64,000 bases of DNA, taken from NCBI GenBank assembly GCA_033557465.1, contig CM066033.1, forward strand, positions 1,300,197,022-1,300,261,021, written 5' to 3'. The position numbers and the translations under genes are program-made. This DNA comes from Ichthyophis bannanicus (Eukaryota; Chordata; Amphibia; Gymnophiona; Ichthyophiidae). Below, one piece after another: positions 1-10,599 of the stretch; within the stretch, counting starts at the first letter, position 1; each line of letters starts with the position of its first letter. Under the pieces are notes generated by a model. The model made no database searches. It was not told where the DNA came from and saw only the letters and a list, made by a program, of their open reading frames with translations.

Positions 1-400
1 CGGGGAAATTAGTCGGGGTGGGGAAGAGGCGGCCTGGAAGCGGAGAGTGGGCGGGCAGTGGGTGATCGCTGGCCCTGGACTACAAGGTCGATTCTAATAT
101 CGACCCTGTATGTCCAGGGCCAGCAAAATGGCCAGGGAAGTGGATGCCATGGCACCGCGACTCCATTTAAAAGCCCTGGCTGTTAGTCAAACTATGGCTG
201 TACGTGCAGGCCAGGACTGAATCGCAGTCCCGGCCTGCACATACAAGCCTGTTCGCGATTCTGATCCTGCAGGGCTAGATGTGCCCCACTGGATCAGAAT
301 CGCGATCTCCTTTGTATGTCCGGCTCAGCCCGGACATACAAAGGAGATGGACATCGGGATCAGAATCGGGCCCATATGGGTATTAAGTTCAGAACCACTA
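1..400. repeat. GC-rich palindromic repeat, copy A
   Basis: No gene is visible. The segment holds two short hairpins: 71-122 (GGCCCTGGAC pairing with GTCCAGGGCC) and about 311-345 (TTTGTATGTCCGG pairing with CCGGACATACAAA). It also repeats the words CGATTCTGATCC and GATCAGAATCG. The same words recur at 2045-2560 and 4620-5060, so I read this as one copy of an interspersed GC-rich repeat. Its class is unknown; a non-autonomous DNA element is possible from the palindromes, but no clear terminal repeats were found. Confidence 0.5.
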
Positions 401-639
401 CTCATCTAGCTTTGAAGACAATAATCATTTTTTCAGATCCTTCAATCAGAAATAAGAAATCACAGCATGAACACACCTTGATGCAACATACGTCATGGTC
501 TGCCATCTTGAAAACAAGGGTGTGCAGCAGCACGGGAGCTCGGACAGATGGTGGAAGTGAGTGGGCTTTCCCCTATTCTCCTTACAATTGTTGGTTTGCC
601 GAAATGAGTACTTTTCAGAATTCCATTTGTGCCCTAGAG

Positions 640-987
640 CAGGTATAGCCATGGATTTCTCAGATAGCAAATTGAAATGTGCCGCACCCGTATAAATCGG
701 GCACACATATGTAGCCCTCTAGTTTTACAGCTTCCCCGTCTTTGGAAGAGGTTTGTTTGTCCATTAATATCCTTTAAGTATTTAAACATCTGTATCATAT
801 CTCCCCTGTCCTTCCTCTCCTCCAGGGTATACATATTTAGGTCTTCAAGTCTCTTCTCATATATCTTCTAGCGCAGGCCCCATTTCATTTTAGTTGCCTT
901 CCATTGAACCGTTTCAATTTTTTTTGAGGTGTGGTCTCCAAAACCGAGCACAATACTCCAAGTGAGACCTCACCAATGACTTGTGTG
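640..987 (-). mobile_element. CR1-like LINE, 3' part of reverse transcriptase ORF
   Basis: Read on the minus strand this gives the CR1-type end of the polymerase, with YTLEERKDRGDMIQMFKYLK near 775-834. That is the LEERRRRGD-type motif found just before the C terminus of CR1/L3 polymerases. Stops and frameshifts make it dead. It continues at 1196-1852 after a SINE insertion at about 988-1195. Confidence 0.8.
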
Positions 988-1195
988 TGCCTTTGAGTCA
1001 ATACTGATTCCTGGCAACCCAGCAGCTACTTAGTTTTCTTGGTAGTGTGACTGGAAGCAGATTGTCAGGCCTTTCTTCTGAGGCAATAAAGGAGTAAGTA
1101 ACTTGCACAAGGGGTGAAGCAAACCCCAGCCTCTTAGTTACCAAACCAGTGTGCTAACCACTAGGCTACTTCTCTACACCCAATAACTTGTACAG
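988..1195 (-). mobile_element. tRNA-headed SINE with RTE-like tail, minus strand
   Basis: The right end reads, reversed, as a tRNA-like head (GTAGCCTAGTGGTTAGCACA near 1150-1175). The left end carries GAGTCAATACTGATTCCTGG, resembling the 3' tail of RTE LINEs seen at 3310 and 6480. It interrupts the CR1 fragment. Boundaries are approximate. Confidence 0.6.
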
Positions 1196-1852
1196 GGGCA
1201 TTAATACCTGTTCCTTCTGCTGGTTATTCCTCTCTGTCTACAGCCCAGCATCCTTCTGGCTTTGGCTACCGCCTTGTCACATTGTTTCACCACCTTGAGA
1301 TCCTCAGACACTAACACTTGAAGTCTCTCTCCTGGTCCATGCAAGTCAGCGTTTGCCCCCTATCGCATATAGCTCCTTTGGCTTTCTGCATCCCAAGTGC
1401 ATGACTCTGCACTTCTTCACATTAAATGTTAACTGCCAGGAATTAGACCATTCTTCTAATATTTGTAGATCTTTACTCATGTTGTCCACTTGCTCAGAGG
1501 AGTCCACTCTTGAAAATCTTTGTGTCATCCACTAAAAGGCAAACTTTTCCTTTAACCCTTCAGCAATGTCACTCACAAAGATACTGAACAGTACCGATCC
1601 CTGGACCAATCCCTGAGACACTCCACTACTCACCTTTCTTTCTTCTGAGTGAATTCTATTTACCACCATCCTCTGTCGTCTGTCAGTTAACCAATTTCTA
1701 ATCCAATCCACAGTCGTGGGACCCATCCCCAGTTTATTCATTAGCCTCCTATGAGGAACAGTATCAAAGTCTTTTCTGAAATTTAAGTAGATTACATTCA
1801 TTGCCTGCTCTTGATCCAGTTCTCTGGTCACCTAGTCAGAGAAACCAATCAG
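1196..1852 (-). pseudogene. CR1-like LINE reverse transcriptase remnant
   Basis: Two minus-strand frames (1532-1831 and 1346-1528) hold recognisable reverse-transcriptase text: IYLNFRKDFDTVPHRRL (palm motif A, FxKAFDxVxH), WIRNWLTDRRQRMVVN, then VSSGVSQGLVQGSVLF (GVPQGSVLGP motif), and after a frame change EEWSNSWQLTFNVKKCRVMH (WQMxFNxxKCxVMHxG). The YADD-like catalytic box lies at the frame change and is lost. The order matches CR1/L3-type LINEs. No promoter or host gene is implied; this is a truncated, inactive copy, the 5' neighbour of the fragment at 640-987. Confidence 0.88.
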
Positions 1853-2044
1853 ATTCATTTGGCATAATTGTTCATTTGGATGCTGCAACACACTGGATTC
1901 TATATAAAAAGACTTGTCATGGTTCAGAGGAAGGTGACCAAAATAATTTGGATCCTGTGCCAGAAGACGTATGAAAAGAGACTTGAAGACCCAAATAGGT
2001 ATACCCTAGAGGAGAGGAGGGACAGAGGAGATACCCTTTAAGGG

Positions 2045-2711
2045 ACTCATTCCATCCTGGACGTACAGGCCCTCTGTGCGTGCGGTCGGAACTGGACGCA
2101 CCGAGGGAATAGCGATTCTGAACCCAAGGAGCATGCCTAGCCCCGCAGGATCAGAATCGTGAACAGGCCTGTAGGTGCAGGCCAGGACCGCGATTCAGCC
2201 CAGCCTGCTCATACAAGCCTTGCCCAACTAACTCAGTCAGGGCTTTTATATGGAGCTGTGGCACCATAGCATCTGGTTGCCATGGCACCATGGCTCCATT
2301 TAAAAGCCGTGATCTCCGGCCGCCGGCACCCAAAGTGCTTTCCCTGCAGCCTGACCCCAGATCTGGCCTCCCAGGGCCAGGGTCAGGCTGCGGGGAATGC
2401 CTTCTGCCCCCTGCCACCCCTTCCCAGCCCTGGTTCTGCCATTTCCTCTGCATCGGAGGTGGAATAACTTCCCCTTTCAAGTCACCGGCCCCGGATGTAC
2501 AGGGCCGACATTAGAATCAGCCCTGTACGTCCAGGGCTGACGACTGCCCACTGCCACCCTAACACCACCCCCGATCTGCCCCTTTCTCACCCCCATCTAA
2601 CTTCCCCAAACAATGTGTGGGGAAGGAGGATGGGGCCAGGAAAGGGCACAAATAGTGGGGATGGATGTCCCAACAGGGCATCTATCCCCGCTATTCATGG
2701 CTCAGAATGAC
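2045..2711. repeat. GC-rich palindromic repeat, copy B
   Basis: Shares with 1-400 the words AGGCCTGTAGGTGCAGGCCA, CATACAAGCCT, CCATGGCACC and CTCCATTTAAAAGCC, and ends in a hairpin near 2495-2540 (TGTACAGGGC with GCCCTGTACGT). It is inserted in a CR1 fragment. At 2714-2741 a CR1 word (GTATTTAAAGGTCTGTATC) lies in inverted orientation relative to the surrounding CR1. Open frames here have no recognisable product. Confidence 0.55.
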
Positions 2712-2788
2712 CCCCTAAGTATTTAAAGGTCTGTATCATATCAATGAACAAACCTTTTTCAAAGAAACGGAAGCTGCAAAACTAGAGG

Positions 2789-2863
2789 GCTTATATACCG
2801 CTTTGATCCGGTGAAAAGCGATATATAAGCTCGACTAAATAAATAAATGAATGATGAAGCTAC
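2789..2863 (+). repeat. SINE/LINE 3' tail (ACCGCTTTGA type)
   Basis: ATACCGCTTTGATCCGGTGA followed by AGCGATATATAA and an AAATAAATAAATG tail. The same 3' tail recurs at least nine times in this window on both strands. Confidence 0.7.
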
Positions 2864-3043
2864 AAGGAGGAAAACTTAAAAGCAATGTCAGGAAATACTG
2901 ATTAACTGAAAAGGTGGTGGATGCTTGGAATGCCCTCCCTATGGAGATGGTGGGGGCAAACACAATGATGGAATTCAAAATGGCATGGGACAGACACAGT
3001 GAATCCCTTTATAGCAAGAGGATGAAATTTATAAAAACTTAAA

Positions 3044-3190
3044 TATCTTTTATTTATTTTATTTATTTATTTAACAGTTTTTATATACCGCCTTTTCACT
3101 TAATCAAGGCAGTTTACAGTAACTTAACTTTTACAAAGAACTTACAAATTTAAACAATAATAGAGAACATGCAATTTTTTCTTCAGTATA
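3044..3190 (-). repeat. SINE/LINE 3' tail, minus strand
   Basis: Starts with TTTATTTATTTATTTA and continues TTTTTATATACCGCC, the reverse of the tail at 2789-2863. Confidence 0.65.
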
Positions 3191-3299
3191 TAGAGGGTGG
3201 TGACCTGCACGGATCGGCAGTTACAACTACTGTAACCACCTTACTGGGTAGACTTAGTAGACCATACTGGTCTTTATCTGCCATCAAATACTATGTTAC

Positions 3300-3895
3300 T
3301 GTTGTTGTTAAGTGCTGATGAGTCAGTGTCAACTCATGGTGACCCTCTGGATAGTTGTCCTAAATTGTGTTCGGTCATCAGTCAGGCGGCTCATGGTTGA
3401 CAGACGGGCACGCAAAGCTGCTGTTATTGTATTGATCCATGTCATTGCTGGCCTTCCACTTTTGCATTGACCTTCTACCTTGCCAAGCATGATGTCTTTC
3501 TCTAATGACCTCTTTTTTCGCATGATGTGCCCAAAGTATGAAAGTCGAAGTCTTGCCATCTCAGCTTCTAAAGAAAGCTTAGGTTTGATTTCCTCTAGTA
3601 ATGACTGGTTTGTTCTTCGGGCAGTCCATGGTATACACAGTATTCGTTACCAGCACCACAATTCAGAGTCATAAATTTTCTTCCTGTCTATCTTTTTTAC
3701 TGTCCAGTTTTCGCATCCATATGACGTTATTGAAAATGCCATGCCTTGAACAAGTCGAATCTTTGTATAGAGAGAAATATCTCTGCTCTTTAGAATCTTG
3801 TCTAGATCCTTCGTAGCCATTCTGCCAAGAGCAATGCATCATCGGATTTCTAGACTGCTTGTTGCTTCTTTACTGATAGTTGATCCAAGTATACT
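3300..3895 (-). pseudogene. RTE/BovB-like LINE 3' end with ORF remnant
   Basis: The minus-strand frame at 3329-3559 reads LRLSYFGHIMRKKRSLEKDI, then MLGKVEGQCKSGRPAMTWI, and ends in RVTMS. This is the conserved C-terminal tail of RTE/BovB-type polymerases (YFGHxMRR...LEKxIMLGKVEGxRxRGRP). The plus strand at 3305-3345 carries the RTE 3' tail sequence (GTGTCAACTCATGGTGACCC). The upstream part to 3895 is degenerate. A related copy is at 15566-16229 and 28773-28990. The fragment lacks the catalytic palm and is inactive. Confidence 0.85.
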
Positions 3896-4496
3896 GGCCT
3901 TTATCTACCAGCCATTACTAGGCCATTCACCCATCCCACTGCCCTTATACTACATCTTTCTCTACAATTGCCTCAATGTGTGCGTGGGTGTGTGTATATT
4001 TAGTATGTAGAGACATAAATTTACCTCTAAAAAATGGGCCAATATTTATGCTATCTATCATAAAATCCCTTTTATTTAATGGAGATGGCAATCACTGAGG
4101 TATTTATTATCACAGTCTATATACCCGTAAGATTTATGGGAAATAGTAACCATGGGATGCTTACAGGAACTTTATAAAGTAATTTGTCACAGTTTTACAT
4201 TTAGAATTCATTTTTTATGTTGCTGGAATGTTGGGATGGTTGTAAGCTCATCTGTCCTTTTCTGTGATGATTCGTTTTAAGTCCCTCAAGATTTTTTGGG
4301 AGAGTCTGTTTTACAAATTATGATTTTTTTTAAAATAGATATATCCCCATGGTTATAATTTGTAGAATTCATAAATTGATTACTATGATAGTTATTAATA
4401 TTTAGTTTCAATTTTTTTATGTCTGTGGAGTGCTGTGACTATTTCAAAACTAATTTGAAGCATACATTCTTCTGTTAACTAATGACATAGATTATA
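3896..4496. other. Unassigned AT-rich interval
   Basis: No supported gene, tandem repeat or terminal repeat seen; AT-rich noncoding DNA up to the Tc1 element. Confidence 0.5.
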
Positions 4497-4619
4497 TAGT
4501 TATGGTCAACATTATTGGTACCCTTGCATTATAGGTATGTTGTGTACAATATCTTGAGATATAATTGGAAATATTCCAACTGTATGTCATCATAATATTT
4601 TAATAGTATGTTTAAATGC

Positions 4620-5090
4620 TTAGATGTGGAGCCCGATTCCGGCTGGGCCGTCCAGAAAACCCCATGCAAGATAGGCCCATTTGGACCCGACTCTGAAACA
4701 CGGGAGCAAAACGTTCCCGTAGCTATCAGAATCGGGCCTGAGGACGGCCCGACATTCCCCTCCCACAGCCACATGAACATCCTCACACGGCTCCATCTGT
4801 CCACAGTCCCGGATCACTGAGTCCCCGCCGCCCGACCCTGATGGGGCCACTGGGGCCCGGATCAGGTGACGGGGACTCACCCTCTGTGTTCCGTTGCTCC
4901 TATGGGGTGGTTCCTGGGCTCCAGAGGAAGCTACTGGCCATCTCTGGGGGGGCACCCCACTCTTATTCTACCTCAGAGGTGGTATAAGCAGGATGTCCTC
5001 CCGGTGATGCCCGGACATACAGGGCCGTGGGCAGAATTGGCCCTGTATGTCTGGGGGTCAATCCCACCCATGCCCACACCCCTCCCACTC
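4620..5090. repeat. GC-rich palindromic repeat, copy C, inside Tc1
   Basis: Contains ATCAGAATCGGGCC and a hairpin near 5007-5055 (GGACATACAGGGCC with GGCCCTGTATGTC), matching the motif set of 1-400 and 2045-2711. It sits where the second half of the Tc1 transposase should be. Confidence 0.5.
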
Positions 5091-5584
5091 ACTGGTCTAC
5101 ATTGCCAAAGAACTCGTTTGCTTTCATCTGTCCACAGAACATTTTCCTAGAAGAATTGTGGTTGCTCAAGATGGTTTTGGGCAAAGATCAGGTGTGTCTT
5201 TTTATGTCTGTCTTTGAGCAGTGGGGTCCTCCTTGGCCTTCGCCTATGAAGTCCTGCTTTGTTTAATGTGCTGCATATGGTAAGGGTTGAAACCACCACT
5301 CCAGATTGCTCCAGGTCAGCTTTAAGCTCTTTCGATTTTGTAAATGGGGTTTTTCCAACAGTTCGCACTAACCTTCAAAGACTTTTTGGATTAATTTTCC
5401 TCTTCCTACCTTATCCTGGGAGATTCTTGACAATTCAATGAGCAGAAAACTTCTTAATGATATTGTGAACTGTAGACACAGGAATCCTGAGGTCTTTGGA
5501 GATGGCCTTATACTCCCTTGAAGTTTGATGTTTGGGGATAATGGCTTTTCTGAAGGTCTCAGGCAGCTCGCTTGTCTTCACCAT
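5085..5584 (-). pseudogene. Tc1-like transposase, N-terminal half, broken
   Basis: The start chosen is the ATG at 5584 (minus), giving MVKTSELPETFRKAI and then YKAISKDLRIPVSTVHNII, the paired-like helix-turn-helix DNA-binding region of Tc1 transposases. A frame change near 5400 leads into RTVGKTPFTKSKELKADLEQ, the second helix-turn-helix region and linker. Just before the foreign insert, the frame reading QNHLEQPQFF continues toward a VLWTDES-like stretch near 5110-5140, the position of the first catalytic Asp. The rest of the DDE domain is absent. Normal Tc1 transposases are about 340 residues; roughly the first 165 remain. Inactive. Confidence 0.85.
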
Positions 5585-5963
5585 TGTGAAAATGGAACAG
5601 GGAGTGAATGTGGCAATTTTAAACATTCGAGCCATCATTCATTGGTTGATTTGCATCATGTGAGTACTGGCAACTGATCACAGGAGAGTCTAATTTTACT
5701 GCAATGAGAATGTGGTTCTTCTGTTCAAACTGATTTGAATTGTTTATAAAGGTGCCAATAATCATGTCCAGACAACGTCACAGTTTTTAGACTAGTTCTT
5801 ACTATTTCCTTTTTTAATTGGTCTTGTTTTATTTGATTCTTTTATGTGTCAAATATATGTGCATATATAATCCAAAGCCATTTCACTGGCCACTTTTTTT
5901 TAGGAAATACTGGACATTAAAAGTTGAAGTGCAAGGGTGCCAATAATGTTGACCACAACTGTA

Positions 5964-6440
5964 TCTCCATATTTTATTCACTCATGATGATTTTAATACA
6001 AAGACCCACTTATATTCTTTGTAAAACCTTTATTATGTAACTACAATCCCAACATCATCTTTATATAAATAAAAATGTTTATATTATTTATTGCTGGCAG
6101 GTGTAAGGAAATCCACTTTTGTGATTTAGGTGTTCGGCGACAGGATAAGGCACACCATTATTTATTTAGTTATTTCATGTTCTTCTATGCCACTTTTTGT
6201 GTGATGAAAGTGGTTTACATTGAACTCAACTTTTGTTATACAATGAACAGGCCGTAGCAGTTACATTTAACATTTTTACAGTGGAAGAGTTAAAGCGTTA
6301 TATAACAGGAATGAGGAAGGGTCAAGGAGGGCTGTAACTTATTTACATGCAAATGAAGAACAGTAGGAAATGAGTGGGGTACTGGGCTTAGGAGGAGGGT
6401 CTACGTGACCAATCCAAAGTAAACTTATGATTTAATAAAA
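5964..6440. other. AT-rich interval with a SINE/LINE tail
   Basis: No gene. About 6155-6262 resembles the SINE/LINE 3' tail on the minus strand (TTATTTATTTAG, then GTGGTTTACATTGAAC). The rest is unassigned. Confidence 0.45.
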
Positions 6441-6454
6441 TTATGCAGTCTATG

Positions 6455-6815
6455 TCTTATGGTGTTATTACTAAGTGCTATTGAATTGGTGCCAACTCAT
6501 GGCAACCCTCTGGATAGTTATCCTAAATTGTGTTTGGTCTTCAGTCACCTGAATGGGGGTGCAGTGGAGGTGTTCCTTGGAAACTGGATGTCACTGTGTC
6601 ATCTCAGAAATGTTCTGCACATCTGGAGCTGCTTTTGCTATACATGCTCCAGGCAATGGAGGGTTAAGTGGCTTATCCAAGACTACAAGGAGCACCTGTG
6701 GGACTAGAAACCCCAGTCCTTCCAGCACAAGGTTGCTGTCCTCTAGTGGGATTTGAACCCCTGACCTTCTGACCTGAGGTAACTTGCCCCAACCACTAGG
6801 CCACTCCTCCCTACT
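6455..6815 (-). mobile_element. tRNA-headed SINE with RTE tail, minus strand
   Basis: The head at 6745-6815 reads, reversed, GGCCTAGTGGTTGGGGCAAG (A box) and GGGGTTCAAATCCC (B box). The body has the CORE-like GGGTTAAGTGGCTTATCCAA. The distal end at 6480-6530 has CAACTCATGGCAACCCTCTG, the RTE-type 3' tail. The head is nearly the same as at 54720-54886, which has a different 3' tail. Confidence 0.7.
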
Positions 6816-7161
6816 TTAACCCTGCAGCTATCTCAGATGTCTGGATTATGCAGTATGGTTCTGGGGGTGTATATAGATGACCCCACAGATGTCCATATCA
6901 GGCATGGCCATGTTTGTGAAGTCACGTCTGCACCTGGACGTGCCTGTATTTTTTTTCCAGACATTCTGGCTTAGATGTCCCAGGTTGCACTTGGATTATT
7001 AGGTCATGTTATAGAGGGTAAACATATAAATGTAAAATAAATAGATAATCCCTCAAAGCCAAGAACTCCGGCTATGATCTATTTCCACGTTAGTAACTAA
7101 TGATTTTTTGAATTATTTTAAAAACAGGTCTCAGACTTTAACTAGGCACTCTCCTGCAGAC
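6816..7161. other. Unassigned interval left of GTE-1
   Basis: No gene or repeat recognised; it ends at the TAT target duplication of GTE-1. Confidence 0.5.
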
Positions 7162-7164
7162 TAT

Positions 7165-7181
7165 GGGGCATGTTTACTAAA
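7165..7181 (+). repeat. Left terminal inverted repeat of GTE-1
   Basis: GGGGCATGTTTACTAAA; pairs with the reverse complement ending at 11525. Confidence 0.92.
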
Positions 7182-7184
7182 AAC

Positions 7185-7330
7185 AGCTAATTTGCGCGCC
7201 GCAAAATAGCGCACTAAAAGCGGTACTTAAGAGCGCTTAAACGCCCCGCAATCGTGCGTGTCACCCCCGCACAGGTGCGCGGCACAATAACGGGCCCGCA
7301 CAAGTACGGGCCCGCAAATGTCCGATAGAG
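7185..7330. repeat. Subterminal GC-rich word array of GTE-1
   Basis: Dense short words GCGCGCCGC, TAGCGCACTAAAAGCG, TTAAGAGCGCTTAA and GCCCGCACAAGTACGGGCCC. The same dialect is at the head of GTE-5 (47640-47805). Confidence 0.7.
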
Positions 7331-7635
7331 GCGTGGAACGGCTAACGGAGGGCGGAGGAAGGTTCCTGAGGGGCGGAGAGACGGGTTTAATGGGCGGGGA
7401 AGGGGAGGGGAGAGGCTCCCCGCACATTATCGGGGCCGAATCCCAAAGCAAAACTACCGCGAGTGAAACACTCGCGGTAGAGGGCATTTAAAGGGAAGAG
7501 AAACCATTTCCGTCATCAATGTACAGCAAAATCGGGGAAACCTGCAAAACGTGAGCAGTGTATACATGTGCACAGCACAAAAGTGAAAATAAAAATAGAA
7601 AGTGACCACAACAAAAATATCACAAATAGTAATGC

Positions 7636-7815
7636 AGCTGGGGAACAGTTATAGTAATGGGCAAATATAGAAAACACACCCAGGAAAGCTCCAGAAAGAA
7701 CAAATGATTATTGGAAGGGTCTACGGAGCGGAGACTCATCCAAAACAAATGTCCTTTTTGGAGCTTTCCTGGGAGTGTTTGCTATGGTTGCCCATTAATA
7801 TCACTTTTGCCCAGC
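7636..7815. repeat. Internal long hairpin of GTE-1
   Basis: Left arm words AGTAATGGGCAA and CCCAGGAAAGCTCCA pair with right arm TGGAGCTTTCCTGGG and TTGCCCATTA; the turn is near TCTACGGAGCGGAGAC. Equivalent hairpins are in copies 2b, 3 and 5. Confidence 0.8.
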
Positions 7816-7969
7816 GTGGTGATATATTGTCCCCCAGTGTCTGTGGTCATTTCCGGGGTTTATGTGCACGTTTGTCACCAGACAGAGTGCATGTGCCCAC
7901 AGTAAAAATGCGTAGAGCAGGGTTTGTGACTCCATCCTGCCAGGTATACTACCTCCAGGGGCTGCATTG

Positions 7970-8044
7970 TCTCTGTGGCCATAGTGTGGTACAGCAGACA
8001 GAGCCAGTACTTCGAGGGTCAGAGGTTCAAATCCCAGCTGGGGC
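7970..8044 (+). other. tRNA-like module 1a (GTE-1)
   Basis: A-box-like TGGCCATAGTGTGG and B box GGTTCAAATCC at 8024-8034. No mature tRNA cloverleaf or isotype is supported. Confidence 0.7.
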
Positions 8045-8423
8045 ACATGCCAGCCCAGCCCCTATATTTTACCCACCACTAAACAAAGATAGCGCAGACA
8101 CCCCTGTATTGCAGGGAACATAAGCATGGGGAAAACACCCATATTTTACACAACACTGCAAAAAACACAACAACAATGGGCATTACCTACAGCCAAATCC
8201 CCCAAATGCAGTCCCGTACTGCCACATTGCAATCTGGTCATCTGCTGTTTCTGAGAGAAGCTCATGCCAGCATGTTGGCGGACGAGTACATGTGGTGCAG
8301 GGGGCAGTGACTGCTAGCCACAGAAGACAGAGGCCTAGCCATGTGCAGGCTGGCACAGTCCACTGCAACAGACAGGCCCTGCAGGATCCACAGTCATGGA
8401 CGTTCCAGGGAAACCAGCCAATC

Positions 8424-8505
8424 TGTGGCTACATGGTGGTGCAGTGCACACAGACAGTGCATGCAAGAACAGAAGATCACAGGTTCAAAGCCCAGCTGGG
8501 GCTGC
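8424..8505 (+). other. tRNA-like module 1b (GTE-1)
   Basis: A-box-like TGGCTACATGGTGG and B box GGTTCAAAGCC at 8482-8492. Confidence 0.65.
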
Positions 8506-8649
8506 CACCAATCCTAGCCACATATTTTTCCCAGACCTACACAGTGATAGTAAGGACACACCTTTCGTGTCGAGGACATATGCAATGGTAATACGTCTAT
8601 CTTTTACCCCACTGAGCACAGACACCATGAACAGGGGCAATACCTAGAG

Positions 8650-8842
8650 CAGACTCTCCCAAATGCATTCCTGGTGTGCCACACACCAGTCAGGTTCCAT
8701 GCTGCCACTCATACAAATGCCTGTGCTGTATATCTATGCACCACCCCCATGGCATGTAGATGTAGCTCATGCATATTCATGAGGGACAGCAGGAAAACAC
8801 GAACAGTGTGATGCAGACCTAGACTGGGGTTGGGAATCTCTG
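8650..8842. repeat. Old hAT-like palindrome embedded in GTE-1
   Basis: Begins CAGACTCTCCCAAATGC and ends GTTGGGAATCTCTG, with a centre around CATGCATATTCATGAGGGAC. The same block occupies the equivalent position in all seven GTE copies, so it predates their spread. Confidence 0.7.
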
Positions 8843-9937
8843 CCGTAAAGCAGCAGCCAACAGGGGCAGACACACCCACACCCACACCCACAGGCCCCAT
8901 TGGCCAATGTCTCCTGGAGAGGCAGAACAGTGGACCCTGCGTGCATCTCCCAATACTAGCACCTGCATACCTTAGCAATGTCACCCTACACCTGAGGTAT
9001 ACGGTACACAGCTCTGAGACGTTTGCTAGGAGTACTGGCAGATAGATATCCATACGTTACGCACATACTGCTAGTTGACCCCATCAGAACAATCTGTTAG
9101 GTGTTTGCGGGGCGTGCTCCAGGACTGGCCTCTGACGGTGTTTACCACCCTGGGGAGTGACCCCCAGCAGTACTGCATACCATATCCATGCCTTGCCGTG
9201 CCTAGGACAGGTTTGGTGGCCAAGGCTAATTACCTCCTCAATAGTAGCACCATGCTGGCATAGGTGTGGAAGTGTGTGTCTGTCTATACAGTGGGTGCTG
9301 GCTGCAAGCCCCTTCCACAGCCCACACTGCCAGCACTGTTGCCAGTATTGGCCTGCTAATGTGCATAATGAGTAGCAAGGGACCATGGGTATATCTCAGA
9401 CAGGGTGGGCTGACCAGGATGCAGCTGCACAGGGCATAGGGCACTGGCAGGGACATGGTAGTGCCCGGCCACCACCTACACAGACAGGGGGACCTCTGTA
9501 TGTGCTGCTGGGGGATCACTCTCACCCTGAGTGTGCAGTGATGGCAGCATGGCTAGGTACACCCATAGTGCTGTATTGTGTTTCTCTCATGTGATATATA
9601 TGGGTTTCCTGTTGGGGCCTTTTCACTGACTTATCTGCTTGTGTATGCTGCCACCCCAGTTGTGGGTGCATGCATTTCCATCAGGACCAACCAGCAGACT
9701 GAGCACAGATGGTATGTGTCTTGATGGAGTGCCTTGCAGGGTGCAGTGGCTGATGGCTTGCTGCAGGTGAATATCAGATAGTGGTGGGGTGCATCTATGA
9801 ATATCCAGGCCTAATGTCTGTCTGATATTGTGTTATGGATGTGTGTGGAGCTGCTTCCCCAGCAGGACTGGGGTTGATGGTTGACTCTGCTGCCATGGGG
9901 GGAGAAGGATAGTATGAGGATCTGTTTTGTCCACGTG

Positions 9938-9963
9938 GGGGGGGGGGGGGGGGGGGGAAGGGG

Positions 9964-10009
<46 letters not shown>
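9938..10009. repeat. Poly-G run and (GT)n microsatellite
   Basis: About 20 consecutive G at 9938-9957, then a GT dinucleotide run at 9965-10009. It explains the His-Thr-rich and Cys-Val-rich false reading frames. Confidence 0.95.
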
Positions 10010-10461
10010 CCACTAACTGGCAGACAGCGATCTCCAAGATGTTTATGCAGCACCTACCTATTTCACAGGTTATTGCTGCTTTGGAGCTCTGGCATGGCCG
10101 CATTCAGCCATGCAAGGAGTTGTGCACCTGGTCCTGGGCGCATCATCACACACTCAGGGTGGGCATAGTAACAGCACAATGTGATGGTGTTTAGCTACTC
10201 TTTGCCGTTTGTCCACCCGCTCAGGGCACCCTACCAGGCCGAGGTGCTGTGTGGGTGCACAAGGACACCTCCCCCTACCAGGCCGGGTAGCTTTAGGGGT
10301 GCAGTTCCCATCTTGTGTGCATCTGTGGACAGCTGATTTGCATGTGCAGTGCATCATGGGTACGGGTGGCCTAACCCTATCCTGTTTACACCAGCAGACT
10401 GTCTGTGATGTGACGTGCAGGCTATCTGCAGCCAGGCAGGAGCTTGCTTACAGCTATAGAG

Positions 10462-10530
10462 GTGTAGCCCAATGGTTACGCCACTGCCTGTGCAGCCAGA
10501 GGTCATGGGTTCATACCCACAGTGGGGTTC
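10462..10530 (+). other. tRNA-like module 1c (GTE-1)
   Basis: A box TGTAGCCCAATGGTTACG and B box GGTTCATACCC at 10508-10518. Confidence 0.7.
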
Positions 10531-10599
10531 TGTGATAGGGTTTTCCAAAGCATTTTTTACATTTACTGTACATATGTTGATGCCTGCAATAACACCCTC

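Larger units (their letters stand above)
1862..3300 (+). mobile_element. CR1-like LINE 3' end, broken by three insertions
   Basis: Plus-strand pieces at 1862-2044 (YTLEERRDRGD at about 2000), 2742-2788, 2864-3043 (VVDAWNALPMEVVGANTMME) and 3195-3298 (3' end with GGTCTTTATCTGCC and ACTATGTTAC) form one CR1 tail. It is interrupted by the GC-rich repeat at 2045-2711 and LINE/SINE tails at 2789-2863 and 3044-3190. The order is colinear with the CR1 copy on the opposite strand at 640-987. Confidence 0.75.
4497..5961 (-). mobile_element. Tc1/mariner transposon with internal replacement
   Basis: The ends are an inverted pair: TAGTTATGGTCAACATTATT at 4497 and the reverse of CAGTTGTGGTCAACATTATT ending at 5961. 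Both are flanked by the TA dinucleotide expected as Tc1/mariner target duplication (4495-4496 and 5962-5963). The total of 1465 bp is typical for Tc1, but about 470 bp in the middle (4620-5090) is foreign GC-rich repeat, and the transposase C-terminal half is missing. Confidence 0.88.

Noticed and set aside
7970..8044. Functional tRNA genes for the many GGTTCAANCC modules
   Set aside because: Stems and anticodon loops are not canonical, many boxes are degenerate, and all modules sit at fixed places in a transposable element.
7704..8123. 139-residue plus-strand ORF in GTE-1 (and similar 100-207-residue frames in other copies) as proteins
   Set aside because: Both strands and several frames are equally open, translations are not conserved between copies as proteins, and they run through hairpins and tRNA-like modules.
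9795..10194. His-Thr-rich and Cys-Val-rich ORFs
   Set aside because: They are translations of the GT microsatellite and poly-G run.
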